Assembly: GCA_026545225.1 (NCBI GenBank)
Contig: CM048852.1
Span: forward strand, 58,659,146 to 58,723,145
From: Cornus controversa
Lineage: Eukaryota > Streptophyta > Magnoliopsida > Cornales > Cornaceae
Direction: 5' to 3'
Length of the DNA stretch: 64,000 nt
Part shown: positions 41,446 through 52,600 of the stretch, one piece after another
Numbering within the stretch: position 1 is the stretch's first letter
Layout of the letters: every line of letters begins with the position of its first letter
The notes under the pieces: generated by a model
Databases searched by the model: none
Told to the model about the DNA's origin: nothing
Seen by the model: the letters and a program-made list of their open reading frames with translations, nothing else
Made by a program: the position numbers and the translations under genes

Positions 41446-44400
41446 CTATTCCAATACTTGGGTTGGCCATAGGTGCATCCACATTGAGATCTCCTCCTCA
41501 CGGTAAAGCCTTCTGATTCCTCCATAATAGCCATCAGCTTCATTGCCTACTTCTCGGTGGTCCTTCCTGTTTATTGCTGCCTGACTCCATTGTGAGCCAG
41601 GGGTGTACTGCTTGAACTCCAGTATCACTGTGTCTGTCAGAATCAGTTTATTGTGAGAATCATAAATAACACTGCAATAAACTAAGATTTCACTTGAAAT
41701 GTTTTCATGAGGTTGGATAACTATCAGCATGACCACAAAATTTTAAAATGTGATAGTTTTTTGAAATATAAGAACTGTACAAGGAATTGGGCTAATTCTG
41801 CACTACAAATTCTATGTAAAGCATTTTGAAATTATTCTACTTTCATATCTGAAACAGAAATAGAAAGAAGAAAAAGGTGGAACTTTTGTCTCAACAACAA
41901 AATGCAGTTGTCAACCTCTATCCTTAAGGCTCTACTTCCGTAAGACATTTTGAAACACCCCAAATTTCTGTTACTGAAAGCTACAAAACATGGTTTCTCT
42001 AGGAGATCGTAAATATTAGATATAGCAATAATAGATTCAGGGCAGCACACACCCTGCCAGACGCTCTGTGGAGACAATCAGACAACTACAATTTGAACAA
42101 ATAAGTTTAACAGATCCAGAGCATAACAGAATTCCTATGAAAGTGTCAGCCAAAATGAACATCTAAAACTAATTAAAATTCACTTGGTCTTTCAAACAAG
42201 AATAAGTACAAGGATCAATTGTAAGTGGGCTTAGGTTTCGAATGTTGTCTGCATGCTAAACTCGATCTACGAAAAAATGTAGTTGATTTGGAAGTGTGGA
42301 TGGTTATCAAAGTCAAAGACAAAAACATCTACGTAGGCAGTAGGCATATACCTCTGTAAGACAGAAAGCTCTACTTTTTGCCCCCTTCATCACTCCATAT
42401 AATTCAATTTCATGTGGACGCAGCACTAGTATCTGTGACTGTAACTATAGTAACTGCAATTTTTTTTAATGTTGTAATAGAGTCCTTTTTCTTTTTCTTT
42501 TTTCCCTAATTGGTACACACACCCACCCACCCCCAAAGAATTGTTCACACCCAAGAGGACTTGATCCTTTGTAACAGAGCCTTTTGTTCTTGCCTTCTTG
42601 GAAATTACAGACAGCCCATCTTGATGTCACATGGGTTATAAAAAATGTACTATAAGTTTTCTTGATCAGTCTCTCTAGGAGGAGAATTAATTTATAAAAG
42701 GTTTGGGAGTAACTTTTCTTCGTTGTTCTCTCTTTTTTTTTTTCCTTTAAAAAAATGTTTGAATTACAAAGCCTCGGCGTGCATAAAGTTAATATTGTGA
42801 GAAAAAAGAGAACTACATCAACAAAACTCTCTCACCCTAAACATTCCATTTGAACACTCATCCAATTTATATGTTTTCTATCAACTACTCTATGGGTATG
42901 GAAATAGGTGACTTGCATTGACATAGGCATTGTCACTCATGGCATCTCTTTAAAATCTAGACATGGATGATAGATAGATATATATTCATAAAGAAATATA
43001 CACACGCAGACATACACACACACACATTTATGTATGCATTTGGGCTTTGTGTTTGTGTGTGTGTGGAAGGACATAAAAAGAATTGTGTGGGATAATCAAG
43101 TACAAATATGCTAACCATGATAGTAACAGCATAGAGTATGGCTTAAGCATCAATTCCTAAAAGTATTAAAAGAAGTAGAAAGTAATAACTATGACAGAAT
43201 GTGCATATTCTTTTGTTCATTTTTTAAGTAAAGGCAACTTGTCAGCATGTGCCCGGACCATTTTGAGGATGCAGGTGCTGTGTTGACCTGTCAAGCATTG
43301 ACAAGGAAAAGTGCACCACACTAATCACATAGTGCAGGTTCAGATAAGTATTATATGATCAAAGAATTTACACTTGATCATCAAAAATGAAGTGTTAACA
43401 ATGTTAGTCTGAATTATTTTCATATATCTGATTTTTGATCTACAACATTTTTTTATAGAGAACAAAAGGAAAACCTCCAATCTATCTCCCACATTCTAAC
43501 TCAAAGAAAGTTAACATGAACTTCAGAAAATAAAATGGTCTTCTTACCGTTACTATGGCATCGGCAATGAATTATGTTCCCATTGCAAGAATCCAAGTGA
43601 CCAACAACTCCATACCACCAACCTGCAATACATTTAACAAAGATTGTTATGATCATCTACAAGCACAGATTAGCAAATCTCATGAACAAACACATAGAGC
43701 ATCCATTGGTTTCTTAAGAGAAATAAAAACCTGAATATAATTATTTAATTTCAGGCAAAGGAGTTTCAAAAGAAGTCAATATTTCACACAGGTTTGGCCT
43801 GGATGGTATAAACACAACCTTGTTCGTTAAAGGAATTCAAATTAAGACTTTGGAGAATGCGTTACAGGGTTCCAGAAAACAAACCATAAGGGAACTCCTT
43901 GTTTCTTCTCCATTGAATCTCAACATGATCTCCGGGTTTTAAATCAGTTAAGCAATCAGAGACATGAAGAACATGAGCAGGAGTATCAACACCTGGTGCT
44001 CTTAGCCTGTTCCACTCTATATTTTCCTCTATTGTTTGACCTCCATGTGGTGAGTACCTGCAATGTCCAATGGATTTGAAGTTCAATACAGGACCTCTAT
44101 CTACGCTCTTATTAAGCATCTTGAATTATCTTAACATCAACTGAATTTCTGGTGGAAATCAATTTTTCCCTTCCCAAAATTTCACCAAAAAACTGGAAAC
44201 ATTTTACATAAGAAGATCTAGAAATAAAATGAAAAATTGAAAATTACTGAAAGTCAAACAAACTGTAGACATTTCCAAAGTCCAATGACAATTTTGAACT
44301 GATAGGTGCAATTTTAAACAATTAAAAATATGTATTTTCACAATCAATAACAACGAACAAGCCATTTGAAGAAGAGCACATTTTTACCTACCTTGCCCTA

Positions 44401-45295
44401 AATGTGTCCGTGCAGGAATCATAGCAAATTGCAGCATCATAGCATGACAGCAAAAACCCAATGTGGCCATTCTGCACCTTAAATGAATGAAATGCATCAT
44501 TAGCGTGTTTAAGAGCTATAGAAGCAACACAAGTGCCATCAACCACAGATTTACAAGGAACAAGAAAACAGCAGCTTTGGTGAAATAAAAATAAAAATAA
44601 AAAATCTCAACATAAACAATTTTGCAAACACTTTAATTCCAGCTGATTACCTCGCGGTTGTAGACCTGAGCTGGGAACCAGACCCGGCCACTCTCAAGAG
44701 AAAGATACCAAGCCATGATCGAATCCATTGAAAAAGAACTCCTTTGCTCAATAACACTTGACAATTTTGGCCTAATCCACATACGAGGCCAGACACTTGG
44801 AACATACCTTAACAGCCCTTTCTGCTTTCTGCTATCCACAAGGGTTTTTCTATTTCTTGAAGCAATGTGCCATTTCCATTCTCGATAGGCCGCATCACCA
44901 ATCAGTCTACCCCATTTTTGTTTCATGTGTTTTTTCCACAAATAATCACTTGTACACATATCTCTCAAAGAACTGCATACTCTTGCCATAGTACATAACT
45001 CGGCTGGCGAAAGGAGCTCAAGAATGCATTCCAAGGCCAATTCAGGCAAATCCAATAAAGGAACCTTCTCACTCTCCTCCAAGTTTTCCACTCTTGAACT
45101 AGTAGCCTTGTTCATCGATGGCATGTCAATAGAAACTCGAAAGAAACCAATAGCAAATCTACTTTTTCCAAACCATGACCACGATAGAAGAAAACTTGAT
45201 ACTTCTCTCCAAAACCAGGGCAGTGACAACAATCTCATCTCACTCTTCCATGAAAGGAGGATGAAGGAGAAACAGGATATCAAGAAGAAAAACAT
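41446..45295 (-). CDS. F-box protein, At2g26850/At2g32560-like, 5 exons, 386 aa
   Basis: Minus-strand exons are 45295-44651, 44471-44392, 44057-43885, 43622-43548 and 41633-41446 (stop). All are GT-AG and the CDS is 1161 bp in frame. The N-terminus starts with a hydrophobic stretch ([14 protein letters not shown]), usual in this family and possibly a membrane anchor. The F-box lies at about residues 78-127 ([37 protein letters not shown]). The C-terminal domain has [43 protein letters not shown], a DVEIQWRR-type block, WWYGVVGHL and [12 protein letters not shown], ending WPTQVLE. F-box proteins choose substrates for SCF ubiquitin ligases by binding SKP1; the target here is unknown. Intron 4 is 1.9 kb, the others short. 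Nothing looks broken. Confidence 0.92.
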
Positions 45296-48200
45296 TAGAG
45301 TGGGGGAATTTTTAGATATTGGGTTTGGTTTGAATATGCTCCAAAAGAGAAGAAGATTAACGGAGGGACCAATTGCAAACGAAGGAATGGCGATTACAAC
45401 TATAAATGTGTCTGTGTCTGTGTCTGTGTCTGTGTATACATATAAACAAAGAAACTAAAATAAAATTTTCTTTTCTATTAGGACAAAGGACGATCTATCA
45501 AGGCAATGTAGAGTGTATTAAATTGGTGAAATTTGTGTTACTTTCGAAGAGGGACACATGTAGACACCACAACCGACAAGCTTTGATTGATGGTAGTTAG
45601 AAAACCATATATATATATATATATATATATTTAAACAACAAAGAGCAAACACCAAGGCTGCTTCTTTAAACGATTTACTAGCATCTAGATACAGTGAATT
45701 TGCCACACCAATGTAGAAGAATCAATTAATTTGTACGGACATGGGGGCGTTATGGACAGCTGTTAGTTAGAGATTGGAGGATTCGAGTTGGAAAGAAGAA
45801 TAAAATCTAAATAACATGTTCGTCAGAAATGAAACTGATAAAAGTGTGTAGATACATAGAACCAAATCTCCAAATCTATCAACTTTGGTAATTCTCTCTC
45901 CCTCTATAATAAAACTAGAGAAGAAAAGGACCATTTTGTGATTGCCATGATTACCAGAAGAACAATAAAAAATGGCAGAAGAAAGTTGTAGATTGATGAA
46001 GATGAGGATGAACTTTATTTTCTTTCTTGAGAAGAGAAGAAAGGACTGGTATTTTGGTTGATGGGTTTTTTATTTTATAACTTATACTAGTATTTTGGGT
46101 GGGTGTCAAAGCTTAAAGTTGAAGCCACAAGACCATGGAAGGCCATCTGATTTATGCCTAACTTCCACCAAACTGTACCAGCCCCTCAGAAGTAAGTCCA
46201 CAAGTCACACCATTAAAGATGGCAAGCAATTTCACCACAGAAGCCAGAGAATGAGTTGTGACTTGTGATTGTTCATATTGGACAATACTTACCTACTCAT
46301 CAGTGTGTAGGTGAACCCTCCTGACCGATGTGTCCCAATAAAAATTGAACACGTCAGTTTTAAAGTGTAATAAATAAATATAATAAATGAGGTCAATCTC
46401 ATTTATTATACTTATTTATTACATTTTAAACATTATTTATTATACTTATTTATTGTATTTTAAATTTAATTTTGTAATTAAAGCTGATGTGTTAATTTTT
46501 TATTGGGACACATCAGCGGTCAGGAGGACTCACCTACACACCAATGAGTTGGTAAGTATTCTCCGTTCATATATATCCTATCGTATCATATCATAAAGGA
46601 TAGTGTAGGGGGGTCGGTCAATTAATGAATAACATTGTTTGTCAAAAAAATATGGATGGGAGTGCCTACCTTTAACCTTGCTTCTTAATGATGGTTTTAA
46701 TGGGCCACCCACCCTGTTGTGTTTTCTGCACAGTAAAACGTGTCCATCTAAATAAAAATTTTAAATTATAATCCTATCTTTTATCATTATTACTTAATTT
46801 GACAAATTAATTGAACAATTGTTTCTTCACTTCTATTCAAAATATAATAATGTGGGCCAGCATATTTAATTACCCTGGTCGGTTGCTCTTGTTAGGAGTT
46901 GGTCTGTCTGTGTCAGATCACATATGGGCTGCCCCATCAGTGAATTCATGCTCACACTTAAATGCATTTCCTTCTTTAAAATCACACCTCCATTATCAGA
47001 TCAGATGCTTAATTCATGTCCTTCTGGGATTATTGATTCTACCACATAAAATGATTTTCAAGAAACTCCTGCCATGCACACCACTCTGAAAGACTGAAAG
47101 TAATATTAATTAGAAGTCTTTTTGAAATTTTCTATTGTCTTTTTAGCTAATTAATTCTACATGACATTGGTATTCTTTTTATAATGTGTGTGTATGGCCA
47201 AATGTCCTTTTCTTATTGGTGTAAAAGAAATTTATTAATTTTTATGTTGTGGATTACATGATACAAGTTTGTGGTTGGAAGGAGGAGAGGGAATCTTAAT
47301 TATAATGGAATCATGTGTTTTAGGAGACATTAAGATTTGATCCTCCAAATCTTTGATGCTCTTGTTATACGCTTTCTGAAAGACAAATGTCATTTAAAAG
47401 AATGAATCTGATCTGTAAGAGTCCCACCATTATTAGGTTCAAAAAGAAGGTATGATGTCAACATGCATATATATATATATATATATCTGCATGGAATCCA
47501 CCATGGAACATAAACACTAGGGCCCAAATCAAGCATTTCTTAACCAAGTTCAGCAGAACTTTAACACGCGCGCGTGCTACTAAGTGAAATGAAACAGACA
47601 TTTTCAAAAAAAAAGTTTGAGAATCTTTCTCTTCGGCAGAGATATTACTTCAATTTTTAAATAAAAGTTAAATGAGAAAGCTGATACTCACCATTTCTTT
47701 TAAATGCTCTTTTTAAACTTTAAAACTCTTCGATCTTACTAATCCAACACTCTCCAAAATGACTTTTGAGTTTAAAAAGTTAAAAGTCACTATTCAAAAA
47801 TCAATTCAAACAAGATTTAAGTCGCTTTATAATCATATGAATTTAGGAAGTGGAGTCTCTTAGAAAAATTGTTAATGTTCTTGAAGTGCTAATTTTAACA
47901 TATAAAGAGTATATATTTACCCAAAAAACAATAATTTTAACACACACATGTACGAAAGCGAAAAAAGAAAAGAAAAGAAAAACAATTAATCAGATAAAGG
48001 TTCTAGGATGAAGGACCAAAACCCTTTAAGGGCTATCATAGAATATTAAGAATCATTATATTTGTGTGGATTTGGAGATATCATGAATTTCCTTGTTGAA
48101 TTCCTGTTTTACTTCTTTTCCTTTTCTTCTTACTTTTTTCTTTTTTTTTAAAAAAAAAACAATAATAGCTGTGTGTCTATATATATATAGAGAGACAGAG

Positions 48201-49631
48201 AGAGATTGTGCATAGAGAGGAATCTTGGTTGAGCAAGAAGTCATTGATATTTGATCCTCCAAATCTTTAGTGCACTTGGGACTAAGCGGTACTCAAATAT
48301 TCTAAAGTTCCCAGCAATGCATCATCTCTTATGGAACAATCTAAGCATTATTGGGGGACAGTAGATATTTATGTGTGTACGTATGTAATGTCAAGTTGTC
48401 AACTTAACTAGAAGGGGTCCAGATAAAATGGCAATCCACACACACACATGTATGCATTGATGTGTGTGTGTGTATATATATATATATGATGAGGGGAGGA
48501 CCCATATTAAATAACTGCTTCATGGCTGTTAAGCGGTGGGAATCGTAATCAATAAATGAACTTAGTTAGGTACTGGGATCAAGTGGGTCATGCATTTATG
48601 TATCATTATATATTTGCCATAAAGTAGAATAAGATTTAACCACCTGGTATTAATTATTCTAAAAATTATATATAATAATTAAATTCTACGGAGGCACTGA
48701 TTAGATTAGTCAAACTCGACTCAAAAACTTGACTCGTGAAACGTATATTTTGTTAGTGATTAATTATTCTTAAAATATTAATGTATCATGTATAGATTAG
48801 GGATTAAGGGGAGCATTCTGTTAAGGGTATCATGTGAATCAACAACAAAAATGATTCAATAATATTTTCATGTACGATGATACTCACGCTACTATATTAC
48901 CTAAAATCAATTACTGTGAAGGAAAATAAACTTTTAATCTTTTATAGACTATCACGCATCCTGTTAAGGAACCAATAACAAATATAAGAGTAACATCCAA
49001 CAACACTTTGTATTGAAATGCTTTTTAGTTCCCTTTCAACTTCAAAGAAATATCGGAATTAATATGTAACCTGATTCAGTTATCAAAAATGGTCCCAAGA
49101 GCATGAAAAGAGCAAAATGTCAGGGTTGGCCAGCGAATTAACCTTTCTTGATCATCCTGCACAGGTATCAATCAAAATCAATTTTAGACAGCTCTATACA
49201 ATGTGTTTCTCATTGTTTTTGTTTGTTAGGTACATATTATATATATGGCTCTCAATGCATCACAGTTCATTCAATTGTCCTAATTTTATTTGCTATACTA
49301 ATCGTTCACAATGCATATGACCTCATTTATTGCGACACATGATGGTATGTATGTTCCAAGTACCTGGACCATTTCATAAAATACTCAGAAAAATGACTGG
49401 GATGAATATGTATAACCTTTCATACTTCAGTAGCAATAGAAGAAGTCATATAGACATGAAATGGCAGTAATAGATGTTTGCTTGCATAAGATTTTGATAA
49501 GCATGAATTTTCATAGCACTGCACGTCTTCACGTGAATTTGCACACCGTGTTGATCAACTGAAAGTGTGCATAGGATTTGGATAACACATGAATTTTCAT
49601 AGGACTTCACGTGCATTTGGCTTAAATGGAC
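45296..49631. other. Intergenic region between F-box and first DC1 gene
   Basis: This region contains the F-box promoter and the 3' UTR of the first DC1 gene. It has a tgtctg microsatellite at about 45408-45435, TA repeats at 45608-45631, 47466-47486 and 48475-48486, and a fold-back element at 46284-46560. A diverged direct repeat of about 55 bp lies at 49484-49540 and 49568-49620, both copies having catgaattttcatag and an acgtg core. A sequence of about 22 bp (tttgatcctccaaatcttt) occurs at both 47337 and 48250. I see no gene. Confidence 0.5.
46284..46560. mobile_element. Fold-back MITE-like element
   Basis: The arms are about 78 bp. The left arm, from aatacttacctactca through ctcctgaccgatgtgtccca, is inversely repeated on the right to ggtaagtatt at 46560. 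The middle is AT-rich with repeated atttattatacttattta. The whole can fold into one long hairpin. There is no coding capacity, and the superfamily is uncertain because no clear target duplication was seen. Confidence 0.75.
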
Positions 49632-52600
49632 TCAAGAAAGAGTAATTCTCCTGGACAATGTAGTTGCAACAAGATCCATTCTTTTCTCGTCTACTTCCTT
49701 CAATTTTCTCGTTACTTCTGCTAATTTTCCAGCTAGCATTGCTGATTCACAGCAGAGTATTCTGATCTCTCTATCGAGTCTGGCAAGAACAGGATCTACA
49801 GCTGCTCCACCTTGGCCTTCTTCACTTGCCTTAAACAATGTTGGTAGGATCTAATGACAGAATTTCAGGTCGAAATAATTAGGTATGGAATAAGTTGAAT
49901 AGAGGGTATCATACACATAAATATATTATGGAAAGAGAACTGGATTCATTAATTATGCGCTTTAACAATTGATGGTAATGCATTTTAGTTCGTGAAATGA
50001 ATCTAGCACTTGTACAACAATCGGTGAATCAAGTTTAGAAGCAATTTATATATAGGCATGTCCGTACAAGACAAATTGATGATATTTTAATATACAGCGT
50101 ATGCAAAGAATCTTAGTTACTGTACCTAAGGGAAATATGAGATGTTTTAGATCAAGACAAGCACTTTAACTCTTTACTACCCTAGAGTTGTGTGGTAATT
50201 GCAGATGGAATATAATTAAGGCGATGAAAGTAAAGTTGAACCTCAGCAGTATAATTGCTCAAAGTACTCCATTAGGAAACTCAGTAGTATAATTGCTCAA
50301 AGAGATTAACTATATAAAGAAAGAAAATTTTGAACAGTCAAAGAAAGCTAAAGAGGGCTTCCAACATATATATTGAAGAAACTAGATATATGTTCAGTAC
50401 ACGTTTCGAATTGTTAGACTTCAAAGAAAATTTCTGAGGTAGTGTATGCATGAAGCTTTTAGGATAAAAAATGGAGCTCTAGCTACTAAGTCAGGAAGAA
50501 AGAGAATCGCATTTTACAATGAGAAATCACATAATAAAAACTTTCTGTTTAGCATTAATATTTGATACAGTGGAAGCTTACTTTGTTCTTAGATCATGAA
50601 GTCTTGAAGCTAGCTAGCATATCAATAGCCAAAAGAATTTGGATAAGAGGCATGCAAACTGAGCTTCCTTTTCCCAGTAGCACATGCATTTGTGTCAAAA
50701 AACACATTACCAATAAGGTAGTCGATGCATTTAACAAGAGAATTATGTTGACAAACATGACTGCAGCTGTCAACGAGTTTGATTCCTTCAAATATTTTTA
50801 TCAATATCATGAGAATAAGAAAAAAAGAACTATATATGTGTCAGCACTAAAATCTCAGGGACAAGTTTTCTTTTAAGAGGAGATCCATGCAGACAATAAT
50901 AAGGAGCTTTATATGAAGTTTCTTATTCGCACATGAAAAGTAAAAAAAGAGTCAATATTTTTACTACAGAAGTAGTAACTATTAGTTGTTATGCATGTGA
51001 GGAAACTAGAAATTGTCATAAACATTGTATGAGAATGCCAACACTTTATTCAAGGAAGTTTAGGGATCATTAGTAATTATACCCTTTGCTCACACAAGCT
51101 TTCTCAAATACAACTCAATATTTTATCAGCTGATTGACTATAAGGCCACTACTTGGTGGAATGGTAAAAACTTGTGCTGCAAAGCATTCCAATGTGGGTT
51201 CAATTGTAAGAGCAGTCAATTTATGCAAATCTTACCAAAGATTTTAAGTTAGTCTCCAGTATGCCCCTCCACTCTCCAACAACGTACCCAATTATGGGTG
51301 ACCATTTTTTTATGATCAGTTCTTCATTATTCCTCAATCTCAAGGCTTTTAATAAATTTTCCTTCTTTCAGGTTTTGACTGTTGGAGTTGATAGAGTATT
51401 TGACTAGAATTATGAAACGTGTAACGTGAAGGATGAGTTCGAAGTGACGTGGATAGGAAGTCTATTTTAACCAGGACTTCCTATCTCCAAGAGCCAGTCT
51501 CCTATTAGGGTACGGTCTCACTTGACCGCTACATGGATAAGAAGTCTACTTTAAGAGGATTTCTTTATCTCCTACTAGGGTACGGTCTCACTTGACCGCT
51601 ATAAATATAGAGACGGTCCATATACCAGGTACGCAATTAATATCCCTTGAGTTCCTTTATAGCTAAAAAAGTCTTTTCGATTTCTGACTTGATCGTCGGA
51701 GCGTAGTCGGCCGGCACCACGCCGGTGCCCTCTCGATTACCCTTCTCTTGTCCTTTTTTACAGGTTGGCATTTGATCAGTTCGGGGTGGATTTTTGCTTC
51801 ATCAGTTGGCGCCGTCTGTGGGAAACAATCACAAACTTGATTGTTCTACACGAATAATATACGAAGCATGATGCACCTACGATCTGAGTTAGAGACTACC
51901 ACTGTACAGGACCCTCCAGCGCAGGGCCCTCCTGCTGGCCACAATCCCCCAGCGCAGGACCTTCCTGCCGGTCACAATCCTCCAGCCGCCCAGGATCCTC
52001 CTGTCGGCCATGACCTTCCTGGCGGACAGGGCCCTCCAATCGGACAAGGAGGCATGCAACCCCCTGGACAGATGGACTTCCCTGGGGCACGCCTCGAAAT
52101 CCCAAACGACCAAGGACGGATCGCAGCGTTGGAATGCCAAGTCCAAAACTTGAATCAAAGTCTGGCCCAGATACTCCAACAGAATGAGACAATTCTGCAG
52201 CGCCTTCCTCCTGTGGAGCCAGTACCATCGCCGGGTCACCCTGTTGATCCAAAAGGGGATGGTGTTGGGTGAGACAGTGAAGTCCCAACGGACGACGCAG
52301 CTCAGAATCAAGTAAGAGGTGGGACGAACCCCAGTTACCTAGTCCCACTCGAAAGAAACCAACCCCATGGAGACTCAGGGCACCCAGGGAAAACTACCTA
52401 TTATGACATGGAGATGCAGGACCTCAGAGCTAGGGTAGAAAGCATGGCCCACGCCATAAGGGGGAAGGGCCCTGCTACAGTAAAGGAGCTGGTCCAGCAA
52501 ACCAACATCCCTTTCTCCGCGGGGATAATGAGTTGTCCTTTGCCCAACAAGTTCAAGATGCCCACCCTTGAAAGCTTTGATGGGACCAATGACCCGCTAG

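Noticed and set aside
45024..45458. Plus-strand frame of 144 residues
   Set aside because: It is antisense to F-box exon 1, and its Val/Ser tail comes from the tgtctg microsatellite.
47333..48280. Shared 20-odd bp sequence at 47337 and 48250 as a transposon border
   Set aside because: The similarity is too short, and there are no termini or target duplications.
49632..49850. Separate small gene for the coiled-coil exon
   Set aside because: It lacks its own conserved start, begins right after an AG acceptor in the phase needed by the DC1 exon, and matches exon 2 of the paralogue.
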